44,938 nucleotides of DNA from Clostridiales bacterium (GCA_012800055.1 JAAZKA010000020.1:1-44938); one strand, 5' to 3'. Shown: positions 1-8,350, numbered from the stretch's first letter. The notes: generated by a model from the letters alone, not told the origin. A program made the numbers and translations.

Positions 1-32
1 CGCCAATTTTTGCGGATTGCGAGGATCGTCCG

Positions 33-701
33 ATGCTCATTGATATTACAGGCCCCGTTTATACCGGCATGTGGGGCAACGGCGCGCCGTTCCCGGATGT
101 CACTATAAAACCGGTGCCTCAACCTCCGTGGGTGAAAAAACGTATCTACTGTGAAATCTTCGACGGTATGCACTCTCAGACAGGCACCTATCTGGAAACC
201 CCCGCCCACTGGTTCGGCGATACCTACCTGCTCGATGCAGTCCCTCTTGAGCGGATCACCGATGTCCCCTGTACCGTCATCACGCTCGACCCTTCATTGT
301 TCGAAATCGGCGGACGCGTGAAAATCACCCGACAAATGCTCGAGCACGCGCTGGAGAGCGTCGGAGAAATCGCACCCGATACTGCCTTGCTCATCTCCAC
401 CGGCTGGGGCGTCCATTGGCGCGATAACCGCTTCACCCGCGACGCGCCTTACTTCTCTCATGAGGCCATGTCTCTGCTCATCTCACTGCAGCCCCGCATC
501 CTCGGCTCCGATTCGCCGCTGTGGGATAGCCGCGAGGATCCCCAGGACTTCTTCCCCGACTTTTACGCCGCCGATATCCTTATGCTCGCGCCCGTCGTCA
601 ATCTCGAGCGTATCCCCGTCCCGCACGTCACATTGACCGCATTGCCCATACGCGTCGAGGGGACTTCCTGCGCACCCTGCCGTGCGTTCGTACGGGTCTG
701 A
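33..701 (+). CDS. Cyclase-family (kynurenine formamidase-like) hydrolase, divergent metal motif
   Basis: 222 residues, the usual size for the cyclase/kynurenine formamidase superfamily of metal-dependent hydrolases. ATG follows GAGGATCG at a good spacing. The family signature HxGTHxDxPxH is recognisable at residues 49-59 as QTGTYLETPAH: the fold-forming G-T and P-x-H are kept, but the first two His are Gln and Tyr and the Asp is Glu. The typical binuclear metal site is therefore probably altered, and the substrate cannot be named. It is followed after about 30 bases by an AAC(3)-like gene and a sugar-isomerase-like gene on the same strand, suggesting one transcript whose promoter lies before the window. 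Family assignment is fairly sure; function is not. Confidence 0.75.
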   Translation: MLIDITGPVYTGMWGNGAPFPDVTIKPVPQPPWVKKRIYCEIFDGMHSQTGTYLETPAHWFGDTYLLDAVPLERITDVPCTVITLDPSLFEIGGRVKITRQMLEHALESVGEIAPDTALLISTGWGVHWRDNRFTRDAPYFSHEAMSLLISLQPRILGSDSPLWDSREDPQDFFPDFYAADILMLAPVVNLERIPVPHVTLTALPIRVEGTSCAPCRAFVRV

Positions 702-732
702 TTGTATCCATCATTAAAGGAGTGAATCCAAT

Positions 733-1518
733 ATGCGCACCATCACGCGCTCGGATATCCATCTGACGCTCTCGCTGTTGGACGTTGTCCCGGGCGATAC
801 CATCCTCATGCACAGCGCTCTCACCGCAGTCGGCCCTATCGAAGGCGGCGCTGACGCGCTCATCGATGCCATCCTTGAAGCTCTTGGCTCCGACGGTACC
901 CTTGTCATGTCCTCCCTCACCGGCTGGAGCGCGCCTTTTGACCCGGACAAGACTCCGTCCGGTGTCGGATACCTCTCCGAGGTCTTCCGTAAACGTCCGG
1001 GTGTGCTGCGTTCACTCCATCCCGTCCACTCCGTCACCGCCTTCGGAAAAAACGCTGCCTACATCACTGCCGATCACGATATATGCGAGACCGGCTGCGG
1101 AGAGGGTTCACCTTATACGAAAGTGCGCGATCTCGGCGGTAAGATCGTCCTCCTTGGCGTCGACCAGGATCGCAACACGTCGCTGCACTGCCTCGAGGTG
1201 TTTACCGATGCGCCCTACCTCGTCACACTCGACATCCCTGCGCCCGTCTACTCCAAGGCCGAGAAGTTCACGCTCACCAAGTTCCCTCCCGGACACCGCA
1301 ACTTCAAAGCTGCCATGTCCGACATGCGCCGCGACGGGATCATCCGTGAGGCCGTGCTGGGCCGCGCCGTTGTACGTTCAATGGTTATGCGTGAGCTGTT
1401 CGACTGGGGCATGAAGAAACTCGCAGCTGATCCGTTCTATTTCCTCTGCGGCAATCCCAGCTGCGACTTCTGTACCAAAGCCCGCGCGGGCATCCGGTCC
1501 GCCGACGACGACCGCTGA
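733..1518 (+). CDS. AAC(3)-family (Antibiotic_NAT) N-acetyltransferase-like protein
   Basis: 261 residues, matching the aminoglycoside N3-acetyltransferase (Antibiotic_NAT, YokD-like) fold family. Visible hallmarks are an early MHSAL segment followed by GSDGTLVM, the SLHPVHSVTAFG block (family pattern HPxxS..A.G), and GEGSPY followed by GGKIVLLGV and SLHCLEV. The C-terminus adds a Cys-rich NPSCDFC piece. RBS AAAGGAG precedes the ATG. Members with this background often act on metabolites or natural products, not on clinical aminoglycosides, and the neighbours (cyclase-like hydrolase, sugar-isomerase-like protein) favour a metabolic role. That role is inference; the family call is firm. Confidence 0.8.
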   Translation: MRTITRSDIHLTLSLLDVVPGDTILMHSALTAVGPIEGGADALIDAILEALGSDGTLVMSSLTGWSAPFDPDKTPSGVGYLSEVFRKRPGVLRSLHPVHSVTAFGKNAAYITADHDICETGCGEGSPYTKVRDLGGKIVLLGVDQDRNTSLHCLEVFTDAPYLVTLDIPAPVYSKAEKFTLTKFPPGHRNFKAAMSDMRRDGIIREAVLGRAVVRSMVMRELFDWGMKKLAADPFYFLCGNPSCDFCTKARAGIRSADDDR

Positions 1519-1530
1519 GGAGGGATAAAT

Positions 1531-2256
1531 ATGTATCATTACAGCATCGCACCCACCGTTCCCGCGTTCCGGGATAAGCTGTCAGTCTGCAAACAGCTCG
1601 GCGTCTGTCACCTCGAGCTGCCCGGCGAAATCGACGGAGTCCCGTTTGACGCGCTGACACCCGCTGCTCTCGAGGATTCCCGCATTCTGCTCATCCGCGC
1701 AGGCGTCCGCATCATCATCTCCGAGGTCTCCTGTCCGCTCACCGATGATGCGGCACTCCGTCGCTTCATGAACGCCGCCCACCTGCTGCATGTCGAAAGC
1801 GTCCGGCTGCCCGTCCCGACCTGCGGTGATGATGAATACCTCAGGACCGCTGCAACCGTCGGGAAGTATGCGCAGAGCTATGGCATCGGGCTGCTCGTAT
1901 CCAATGACACCGGGAGCTTCCTCTCGACCGATGAGGGCGTCACGCAGGCCGTCCGTACACTCAGCGCATATGACTGCGGTGCGATCTTCGACGTCGCGGC
2001 GTACGGTAAGCTCGTCTATCCGTTCTTCGGCGCGTTGTATAAGAGCCACATCAAGAACCTCATCCGCGCCGTCCGCGTCGGCGACCTCAACCCCGACGGT
2101 TCACCCGCCGCGCTCGGGCAGGGCACCTGCGGACTTTGTGAGTGCATTTCACTGCTGCTGGCGCGGTCATTCGACGGATACTTCTCTGTCAGCGGAGATG
2201 CGGATGCCTGCCGCACACAGCTTCATGACCTGCGCGAGCTGCTCATACGCATGTAA
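1531..2256 (+). CDS. Sugar phosphate isomerase/epimerase-like TIM-barrel protein
   Basis: 241 residues with the spacing of an AP endonuclease 2/xylose-isomerase-like TIM barrel: an N-terminal strand with LGVCHLELPGE, a middle strand ESVRLPVPTCG, GLLVSNDTGS, then CGAIFDVAAYGK and a late SHIKNLIRAV segment where family members place metal ligands. The canonical Glu/Asp/His ligands are only partly evident, so activity is uncertain. It starts 12 bases after the AAC(3)-like gene behind GGAGGG and is clearly translated from the same message. A binding or isomerising role on a small carbohydrate-like substrate is plausible. Confidence 0.65.
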   Translation: MYHYSIAPTVPAFRDKLSVCKQLGVCHLELPGEIDGVPFDALTPAALEDSRILLIRAGVRIIISEVSCPLTDDAALRRFMNAAHLLHVESVRLPVPTCGDDEYLRTAATVGKYAQSYGIGLLVSNDTGSFLSTDEGVTQAVRTLSAYDCGAIFDVAAYGKLVYPFFGALYKSHIKNLIRAVRVGDLNPDGSPAALGQGTCGLCECISLLLARSFDGYFSVSGDADACRTQLHDLRELLIRM

Positions 2257-2364
2257 TCGAAAAGAATCGGAACTCTGGATATTCATCCCTTTGTATCATA
2301 TCCTGCCGTCTCTGCATCACTCGTCTCCTACGCTTGAAACCTGCCACCTCAAAGGAGTCTCATC

Positions 2365-4161
2365 ATGAAAATCCTCACCCGCATATTCCTGCCGCTCGCA
2401 TTGCTGATACTATTGTGTGTACCCGCCCATGCCGCAAATTTCACCGATACTGCCGGTCATGTCCATGAGGCCGCCATCTCTCGCGCGGTCGATGAAGGCA
2501 TCATCTTCGGCTACAATGACGGCACCTTCCGCCCCAACGCCAAGGTCACCCGCGCGGAGTTCTGTGCGATGATCAACCGTACCCTCGGCGTCTCCGGCAG
2601 TGCTCCGCTCAACTTTCGCGATGTCGCCGTGACCGACTGGTATTATAAGGACGTCCGCAGTGCTGTCACCGTCGGGTATATTCTCGGAATGCCCAACGAC
2701 CTTTTTGAACCGGACGGTATGATCACACGCTACCAGGCTGCGCTCATCCTCCATCGTCTCGCCGCGATGCCGCTGACCCGGAGCGTCGTCTACTCCGACG
2801 CCGCGGATATCCCTGACTGGGCTAAGGACGGCGTGCGTTTTGCCGCAAACTACCAGATTTTCGATGATTTTGTTACGAATACCTTCGACGGACAGCGCGC
2901 TCTGACCAGAGCGGAGTGCGCCTGCGCGCTGCTCAAGATGCTCGACACACTGCCGAAATATCCGGTGTTCTTTTCGCTTGTCACCGCAGATGACGCGGGC
3001 CGTGAGCTGAACACCACAACGCTTTATAAAAACGAGAACGCGAAACTCCATTTCCTTGTCTCCGGACGCGGTATCGCGAAAGGCTTTGATGTCCCGGAAA
3101 ACAGCGACACCAGCGCCTATCTCGCGGCAATGACCGCCGCACGCGAAAAATTGACGCAGAATCTGGCATTTACGATCACCGGCGCAGTCGGCGCAGCAAC
3201 ACTCGACTACGCCGGGAACCGTACCAAGACCCCTGCTTTTCGCGACTACCGTGTGCTCGACGACAACACCTTCCTGTTCACCGTCGTGCTCGACCGCGCC
3301 GACTACCTCCCGGCGTGGCTCACGGCGGCGGTAAGGCTGCCGGCGGGCAGCAGTCTTGCCGCAACTCACACGCTGCGCGCGTCGTCGGTGTTTGTGAAGT
3401 ACACAGCCATCGGAGAGTACCTGATGTCGGCGGACAGTCCGCGTCTGCTCTTCCGTGCCATAACGGCTGAACATTCATCAAAGTACAGCGTCCGGCGGCT
3501 GCTGTCGTGGAAACGAAGTCCCTATGTCTATAACTACTCCGTCGATGTCTACGTCTGCGACGCCGGCGGGAATATCCGCGAAGAGACCCGAACCGCTTAC
3601 ACCGGCACATTCGTCAACCGCGGCTCCCGCGTGGAAGTCGACCTGACCGACTATATCCGCGAACCGTCGGCAAGCTACGGCGCAGACGCATACCAGGTGG
3701 TGGAGGTTACGGCGGTCGGCCGCTCGGCGGCACATGCGTTCTACCCATCAGCATTCTCGTTGAGCGCCGGCAGCTATGTGCGCCTGACGCTCGACGGTAA
3801 AAGTGTCGAGCAGGCAGCGGTGGTCAGGAAGAACGGCGTGGCACTCGAGCTGCGCGACCTGAGTTTCAGCAGTCTCGCCGGCGACGGCTTCACCTGCACG
3901 ACAGAGATCACCGTGCTCAACGGCTCTTATAACGATATGACAGGGAAATTCGCGTGGGCATCGTCCGATGCACCGGTTCCGCTTGGGAAACCGACCGACA
4001 TCACCGCTTTGGTACAGGATTCGACGCTGAAGCTCGGCTCTCTGACCACAAACGGCGCGGAAAAGGGGTTCTATACCGTACTGCTGCGCCTGGACATCGG
4101 CACAAAAGACCGGCAGAATACAAAGACCATCTACCTTTCAGGTGCGCTCGTCGTCGAATAA
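2365..4161 (+). CDS. Secreted S-layer homology (SLH) domain protein
   Basis: 598 residues starting behind AAAGGAG. Residues 1-23 are a classic signal peptide ending PAHA. Three SLH repeats follow at about 25-75, 83-135 and 142-195; the first has the typical FGYNDGTFRPNAKVTRAEF pattern, and the others have degenerate forms of it. SLH modules usually anchor proteins to secondary cell-wall polymers. The remaining roughly 400 residues are beta-rich and contain no domain I recognise. No pseudogene signs. It stands alone, 108 bases after the isomerase-like gene. Function beyond cell-wall anchoring is unknown. Confidence 0.85.
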   Translation: MKILTRIFLPLALLILLCVPAHAANFTDTAGHVHEAAISRAVDEGIIFGYNDGTFRPNAKVTRAEFCAMINRTLGVSGSAPLNFRDVAVTDWYYKDVRSAVTVGYILGMPNDLFEPDGMITRYQAALILHRLAAMPLTRSVVYSDAADIPDWAKDGVRFAANYQIFDDFVTNTFDGQRALTRAECACALLKMLDTLPKYPVFFSLVTADDAGRELNTTTLYKNENAKLHFLVSGRGIAKGFDVPENSDTSAYLAAMTAAREKLTQNLAFTITGAVGAATLDYAGNRTKTPAFRDYRVLDDNTFLFTVVLDRADYLPAWLTAAVRLPAGSSLAATHTLRASSVFVKYTAIGEYLMSADSPRLLFRAITAEHSSKYSVRRLLSWKRSPYVYNYSVDVYVCDAGGNIREETRTAYTGTFVNRGSRVEVDLTDYIREPSASYGADAYQVVEVTAVGRSAAHAFYPSAFSLSAGSYVRLTLDGKSVEQAAVVRKNGVALELRDLSFSSLAGDGFTCTTEITVLNGSYNDMTGKFAWASSDAPVPLGKPTDITALVQDSTLKLGSLTTNGAEKGFYTVLLRLDIGTKDRQNTKTIYLSGALVVE

Positions 4162-4193
4162 GAGAATGACAAATAAGGATCTGGAGGGATAAA

Positions 4194-4874
4194 ATGGAAA
4201 GACCAATTACAACGCTGTTTATGCTCATGTCTGTTGACGGAAAAATCAGCACAGGAGCAACAGACGACTTAGATGTGGACAAAGATTTTCCTAAAATTAC
4301 GGGCATTCAAGAAGGACTGCATCAGTATTATGAAATAGAGCAGACAACGGATCTGTGGTCTCTCAACTCCGGAAGAGTTCAGGAGAAGATGGGTGTTAAC
4401 ACGAAGAAAATGCCAAACAAGACGTCGGTTTCCTTTGTGGTGATCGACAATAATCATCTAAACGAACACGGTATTCGCTATTTTTGCGCTTTGTCAAAAG
4501 AATTCGTTCTGGTCACGACGAAGCCAGACCATCCGGCTTTTCAAGTGAACGAAGATAACCTTCATATTATGTATCAAAATAAACTATCTTTGAGAGATAT
4601 GCTCGTAAAACTCAAGTCAGAATATGATTGTCAAAGAATTACCATACAAACCGGCGGCACATTAAACGGTTTGTTTCTTCGGGAAAAGCTGTTTGATTAT
4701 ATTGATATTGTTGTTGCCCCCGTTTTAATTGGCGGCAAGGACACATCAACACTGATTGATGGAAAATCTTTGCTTTCAGGCAGCGAATTGTCATATTTGG
4801 GAGTTTTAAAATTGCAGGAATGCGTGATTTTGGAGGACTCATATATCAGATTGCGTTATAAAGTGATTGGCTGA
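4194..4874 (+). CDS. RibD C-terminal/dihydrofolate-reductase-like protein, likely acquired
   Basis: 226 residues of the RibD_C/DHFR-like reductase family: MLMSVDGKIS near the N-terminus (substrate and NADPH-binding strand), ITIQTGGTLNG in the middle, and a late IDIVVAPVLIGGKDT block. Such proteins reduce pterin- or pyrimidine-type substrates with NAD(P)H; there is no RibD deaminase domain and no riboflavin genes nearby. RBS GGAGGG precedes the ATG. Base and codon use are markedly more AT-rich than every neighbour (many AAA, AAT, TTT, ATT codons), which suggests recent horizontal transfer. It ends ahead of a strong two-way terminator. Confidence 0.8.
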   Translation: MERPITTLFMLMSVDGKISTGATDDLDVDKDFPKITGIQEGLHQYYEIEQTTDLWSLNSGRVQEKMGVNTKKMPNKTSVSFVVIDNNHLNEHGIRYFCALSKEFVLVTTKPDHPAFQVNEDNLHIMYQNKLSLRDMLVKLKSEYDCQRITIQTGGTLNGLFLREKLFDYIDIVVAPVLIGGKDTSTLIDGKSLLSGSELSYLGVLKLQECVILEDSYIRLRYKVIG

Positions 4875-4987
4875 TAAATTCTTGTATAGCGGAAAGATAG
4901 CAAAGCCAGCCAAAGCAGTCAACGGTCGAGATGTACGGCGTATAAATGAGCCGCCGTTGATAGCTCCGACTGTCTTTGCTGACAGGT

Positions 4988-5030
4988 AAAATAGGCGGGA
5001 AAGCCACAATAAATGGCTTCCCGCCTATTT
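4988..5030. terminator. Bidirectional intrinsic terminator
   Basis: AAATAGGCGGGAA and TTCCCGCCTATTT arms extend into GCC/GGC with one bulged A and a short AATAAAT-type loop; A/T runs lie on both sides. It sits between the convergent RibD-like and DprA-like genes and can serve both. Confidence 0.85.
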
Positions 5031-5044
5031 GCTTATTATACGTC

Positions 5045-5953
5045 TTACAGGTCAAGAAGAGACAGTTGTCCGGATTGCCCCGGCTCCTTCACTGCGGCGT
5101 CCCAGTCCGCGCTGATCGGTACTGCACCGCGCCGGATCAACTCCATGCTCCCCTCTCGCTCATCGTTCGGTACATAGACGGTGAATCCGTGCCTGAGCGC
5201 GTCGATGGCACCGGCCCAGGTGCCTCCGCGTCCGTTCTCAGCCGCAATCGCGATGGTGGCAAGGGCGTTTGCGTAGATGAAACGGTTTCGCTGCATCGCA
5301 AAGCCCGTCGTGAAACCGGCATCCGGGGTGACTGCCGACAGCAGCACCCGCCGTCCCTGCGCGATCTCCCGTGCAATCTGTTCGTCCTTTACACGGCGGG
5401 AGAGCGTGTCGCATACGTACTCAACTGCAAAGCCGCCGTTTGTGAGCGCTTCCGTAACGGCCTCCCGATCAATGCCTCTCGCTCCGCCTGCGACGATTCC
5501 CATCCCGCGCTTCAACGCACGATCGACATACAGCCGCGTCAGCTCGATGTCCAGCGCGTCCGGATTCCTCGAGCCTGCAAATCCCAGAAGAGGCCGTTCG
5601 GTCAGTGCAAGGTCGCCGGCATAGAAGAACAGCGGCGGCGCACCCGGCACTTTCCGCAGACGTCCAGGATATGCTGCGTCCGCGAGCGTTACGACCCCGA
5701 TGCCTTGCGATTTGTACTCCGCAAGCTTCCGATCAAATGCCGCGCCGCGTTTGAGCAGACCCCGCAGCCGCGCCGTATGGAGCTTTCCCGCCGTCTCGCG
5801 CAGCTTCGGCTCAGGCAGCGCAGGAAGTTCCGACGGTCTCAGGCCGCGTGCCCGCAGGCTATCAGCCAGAGCGCGCCATTCTCTCGGCTCCAGTACGTCG
5901 TCCGCATTGTCAATCTGTGCGCACAGACGTGTGATGATCTCCGCGTCCGTCAT
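5045..5953 (-). CDS. DprA/Smf-like DNA-processing protein
   Basis: 302 residues. The Rossmann-type DprA core is visible: GFAGSRNPD (family GSR), AGGARGIDREA (family SGxARGID), the PDAGFTTGFAMQRNR block (family P..G.Fp.RNR) and GGTWAGAIDAL (family S(G/S)xxxTA). DprA loads RecA onto incoming single-stranded DNA during transformation. This copy is divergent: its N-terminal region is only weakly SAM-like, and no topA or xer neighbour is present, so it may be a DprA-like paralogue with another role. Start chosen at an ATG behind AGGAGG. It lies 65 bases downstream of a small frame that follows the UroD-like gene. Confidence 0.75.
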   Translation of the reverse strand: MTDAEIITRLCAQIDNADDVLEPREWRALADSLRARGLRPSELPALPEPKLRETAGKLHTARLRGLLKRGAAFDRKLAEYKSQGIGVVTLADAAYPGRLRKVPGAPPLFFYAGDLALTERPLLGFAGSRNPDALDIELTRLYVDRALKRGMGIVAGGARGIDREAVTEALTNGGFAVEYVCDTLSRRVKDEQIAREIAQGRRVLLSAVTPDAGFTTGFAMQRNRFIYANALATIAIAAENGRGGTWAGAIDALRHGFTVYVPNDEREGSMELIRRGAVPISADWDAAVKEPGQSGQLSLLDL

Positions 5954-6018
5954 CCTTGACCTCCTGTTCTCATTCTCTGACCGCGCTGTCCGTCAGAGCG
6001 AACGGTATTTTTACGCTG

Positions 6019-6144
6019 CTATGCGATATACACGGCAAGGTCGGTTTCGAGCCTTAAGACCGCCGTACCGAAGTGCTTATCGTGCAGCTTCTGTGATACC
6101 GGCGACAAGTCATGCGTCCGCGTGAGTATCTTACAATTCGGCAT
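6019..6144 (-). CDS. Possible 41-residue small protein coupled to the UroD-like gene
   Basis: The UroD-like gene stops with TGA inside TGATG, and that ATG opens a 41-codon frame ending in TAG. A GGGGAA stretch just ahead could be its ribosome site. The product is hydrophilic, ending in a short hydrophobic LAVYIA, with no recognised domain and no Cys cluster. The TGATG junction is typical of translational coupling, but the frame is short enough to occur by chance. No other gene occupies this 190-base gap. Confidence 0.35.
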   Translation of the reverse strand: MPNCKILTRTHDLSPVSQKLHDKHFGTAVLRLETDLAVYIA

Positions 6145-7202
6145 CAGTATTTCCCCAGTTCCTTCACGCGTCCGAGGATCGCGCGCATGTTCTCCAGGCT
6201 GACGGAGTTGGGGATCGAGTGGTCAGATGCGAAGATATACCCGCCGCCCTCCTTGAGTACCGGAAGCACGCGTTCGATCTCCGCGAGGATGGCGTCACGG
6301 TCATCCCACAGCACCGCGTTGACGCCTCCGTGCAGCACCAGACGGTCGCCGTAGGTCCGCTTGACCTCCACCGGATCCATCCCCGCCTTGACCTCCAGGG
6401 GATTGAGATAGTCAATGCCCACATCCACCAGCTCCGGAATGAAATCGCGGATATAGCCGCACGAGTGCAGGCACGCGTACATCCCATGTTCATGTGCCCA
6501 GTCCACCGCACGCTTCTGTACCGGCTTGAGGATTTCACGGTACAGTTCCTTCGAAAAGAATGTGCGGCCTTTATAGCCCATGTCGTCCCACCAGTACACC
6601 GAATCGAATCGGTAGCCGGCGTTATAAACCTCTTCAAACAGGCTGATGCAGCGGTCGAGGTAGGTGTTGAAGATATCGCTGACCCACTCCGGCTCCTCGA
6701 GCATCGCGATGAGAATGTTCTCGATCCCGGCGAGGTAGGAATGCGCCACGTCGAAGCCGAACCAGAAGCCCATCTGCGTCCACTGTCCCTCGGCCTTCCA
6801 GCGCGGGTACTCTTTCTTCAGCGTATCCCACGGGATGCGGTCGCTTCCCGCAAGAATGCGCGCCTTGCATTCCTCCCACTTCTCCGAGGTCTTATAGGTA
6901 TAGTCGAGGAACTCAGGTGTTGAATCTTCATGCTTGAAGTTTTTGAGTGTTGCTCCCCACGCCGTCGTCGTGATGACGTAGCGGTCGGTCTCTTCGAGTA
7001 CCTTCACCGGGCAGCGCGGCGATGTGTCGCATGAAAAAAACGCCCACTTGTCCGCGCCGAACCAGTCGCTCCAGTCCGTTCCCGCGGGCATGCCTTCGCG
7101 CTCCCATCGCGCAATCGTCCCGCGCCACGGGCTGTCGATGATCGGCACGCGGTCGGCTTCCCTGTGCTCGAACATTCTGCGAATACGTTCCTGTGATGTC
7201 AT
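6144..7202 (-). CDS. Uroporphyrinogen decarboxylase-like (corrinoid methyltransferase family) protein
   Basis: 352 residues of the UroD/MtaA superfamily, which holds haem-pathway UroD and zinc-dependent methylcorrinoid methyltransferases. It opens TSQERIRRMFEHREADRVP, typical of the methyltransferase-like branch, and carries the H-x-C zinc-type motif LHSCG (H246, C248), followed by YLNPLEVKAGMD and VLHGGVN. No haem genes are nearby, so methyl transfer or another corrinoid-linked reaction is likelier than haem synthesis. The ATG at 7202 is preferred to the in-frame ATG at 7217 because the latter lies inside the GGAGG ribosome site. A promoter about 215 bases upstream gives it an unusually long leader. 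Confidence 0.8.
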   Translation of the reverse strand: MTSQERIRRMFEHREADRVPIIDSPWRGTIARWEREGMPAGTDWSDWFGADKWAFFSCDTSPRCPVKVLEETDRYVITTTAWGATLKNFKHEDSTPEFLDYTYKTSEKWEECKARILAGSDRIPWDTLKKEYPRWKAEGQWTQMGFWFGFDVAHSYLAGIENILIAMLEEPEWVSDIFNTYLDRCISLFEEVYNAGYRFDSVYWWDDMGYKGRTFFSKELYREILKPVQKRAVDWAHEHGMYACLHSCGYIRDFIPELVDVGIDYLNPLEVKAGMDPVEVKRTYGDRLVLHGGVNAVLWDDRDAILAEIERVLPVLKEGGGYIFASDHSIPNSVSLENMRAILGRVKELGKY

Positions 7203-7217
7203 CCGTTTTTCCTCCAT

Positions 7218-7341
7218 TCATCTCAACCTGTCCCTTGAAGACCTCGCCGCACTTGGCCGCCGTGTCCGTCTCAGGGAGCTTTTCGAAATCCCACTCATGT
7301 GTCAGAAGCGCGCCGGTCGGCAACTTATCTTCCGCAGACAT
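7218..7341 (-). other. Coding-like segment in the UroD leader
   Basis: From an ATG at 7341 a frame runs towards the UroD-like gene for about 40 codons with the same GC-ending codon preference as real genes here (GAG, AAG, GTC, TTC, GGC). It then passes, out of frame and without a stop, into the UroD-like gene. It has no clear ribosome site and no recognised domain. It may be a remnant of a gene whose 3' part was lost, a leader peptide, or chance. The rest of the 300-base gap holds the UroD promoter and a terminator. Confidence 0.3.
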
Positions 7342-7416
7342 GTGCAGACCATCCCAAGCATGTCGTGCGCAAATATTGCGTATGGGGTATCCCTATTTCG
7401 TGTGATGTATATAAAT

Positions 7417-7444
7417 AGTATAACTGATAATACGCGTATGTCAA
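7417..7444 (-). promoter_or_regulatory. Sigma-A promoter for the UroD-like gene
   Basis: On the minus strand TTGACA (7444-7439), a 16-base spacer, then TATACT (7422-7417). The transcript would carry a leader of about 200 bases before the start at 7202. Confidence 0.7.
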
Positions 7445-7457
7445 GCATTTTCGACAC

Positions 7458-7495
7458 AAAAACCGTGGGAGCCTTCATAAGCCCCCACGGTTTTT
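7458..7495. terminator. Intrinsic terminator of the QueG-like operon
   Basis: AAAAACCGTGGGAGC pairs with GCCCCCACGGTTTTT around an 8-base loop with one mismatch. The U tract on the minus strand follows directly, nine bases after the end of the last QueG-like gene. Confidence 0.85.
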
Positions 7496-7503
7496 GTCAT
7501 TTC

Positions 7504-8349
7504 CTACAGAACGCGACCCTTGCGGTCCTTCTGCCAATCCTTCAGCGGTACAAATCCCGTGTTCATCTTCCCGATGCCGCGCTCTGCCAGCGCACGGATG
7601 CACGCACGATTGCACGCCGCCGCCATACGGTCCGGCTCTCCCTTCGGATGCAAACGGTTCGGCGTCCCACCGTTCAGGCATTCCCGGCACAGCGTATTGT
7701 CATAGCTGCCGCAGACAAACACCTTCCCGCATATCTCGCGCGTCTCGGTCTTTCCGAGGTCGAGCGCGTGCAGCGGACACGCTTCCATGCACTTGCCGCA
7801 GCGGTCGCACAGCGTCGGACCGTCGTATAACGGATCGGACTCCAGCGGCAGATCCGTCAGAATCATCTGGAACCGCTGACGTGGGCCAAGTTCCGGCGAC
7901 AGGAACATCCCGTTCATGCCCAGCTCGCCCAGTCCGCATGCTACTGCCGCGTAGTCGAAGTCCGGAGTTACGTTCGGCGCCGGCTTCCCGGGCTCGACCG
8001 GTACGCCCATGTTGTTGATTGCAAACGGGTTCGGGAAGATCGGGCATGCCTCGTAGCCGCTGTCTTCAATAAACCGTACCAGATTGTACGTTGCTGTCGC
8101 CACAAACTGATCGTCCAGCATCTTGCAGCCGAAGTTCCCGTAAGAAGCAAAGGTCGTACCCTCCGCTGCACCGCGCAGACTGCCGCGCGGAACCATCCGG
8201 CCTATCAGAATCATCGTTTCGAACTCCGCGAAGATCGACTTCGGGTCACGCTCCGGCGGCTGTCCTTCGAAGCGATCCTTCGCCGCAAAGCCAATCAGGT
8301 CGATGCCAAGTTCACCGGCCCGCGCGCGTATCTGTTCCTTTGTCAGCAT
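7504..8349 (-). CDS. QueG-like iron-sulfur protein (paralogue 3 of 3)
   Basis: 281 residues resembling epoxyqueuosine reductase QueG and reductive-dehalogenase-type proteins. An N-terminal DUF1730-like part contains PRGSLRG, then CGLGELGMNG and a GPRQRF block. Next comes a 4Fe-4S motif CDRCGKCMEACP (C181, C184, C187, C191). Later cysteines (C213, C221, C224) may bind a second cluster but do not form the usual CxxCxxCxxxCP. QueG enzymes use cobalamin plus two clusters to reduce epoxyqueuosine; whether this one does is unknown. RBS GGAGGAG; the ATG lies one base after the preceding gene's TAA. Last gene of the three-paralogue operon. Confidence 0.75.
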   Translation of the reverse strand: MLTKEQIRARAGELGIDLIGFAAKDRFEGQPPERDPKSIFAEFETMILIGRMVPRGSLRGAAEGTTFASYGNFGCKMLDDQFVATATYNLVRFIEDSGYEACPIFPNPFAINNMGVPVEPGKPAPNVTPDFDYAAVACGLGELGMNGMFLSPELGPRQRFQMILTDLPLESDPLYDGPTLCDRCGKCMEACPLHALDLGKTETREICGKVFVCGSYDNTLCRECLNGGTPNRLHPKGEPDRMAAACNRACIRALAERGIGKMNTGFVPLKDWQKDRKGRVL

Positions 8350-8350
8350 C

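Noticed and set aside
733-1518. Aminoglycoside resistance gene
   Set aside because: Only family-level similarity is visible; the context is metabolic and no mobile or resistance neighbours are present.
6040-6065. tRNA T-arm-like sequence (GGTTTCGAGCC)
   Set aside because: No matching acceptor, anticodon or D arms around it on either strand.
7203-7416. Cobalamin riboswitch in the UroD leader
   Set aside because: No B12-box-like core (GCCACTG type) or matching fold was seen.
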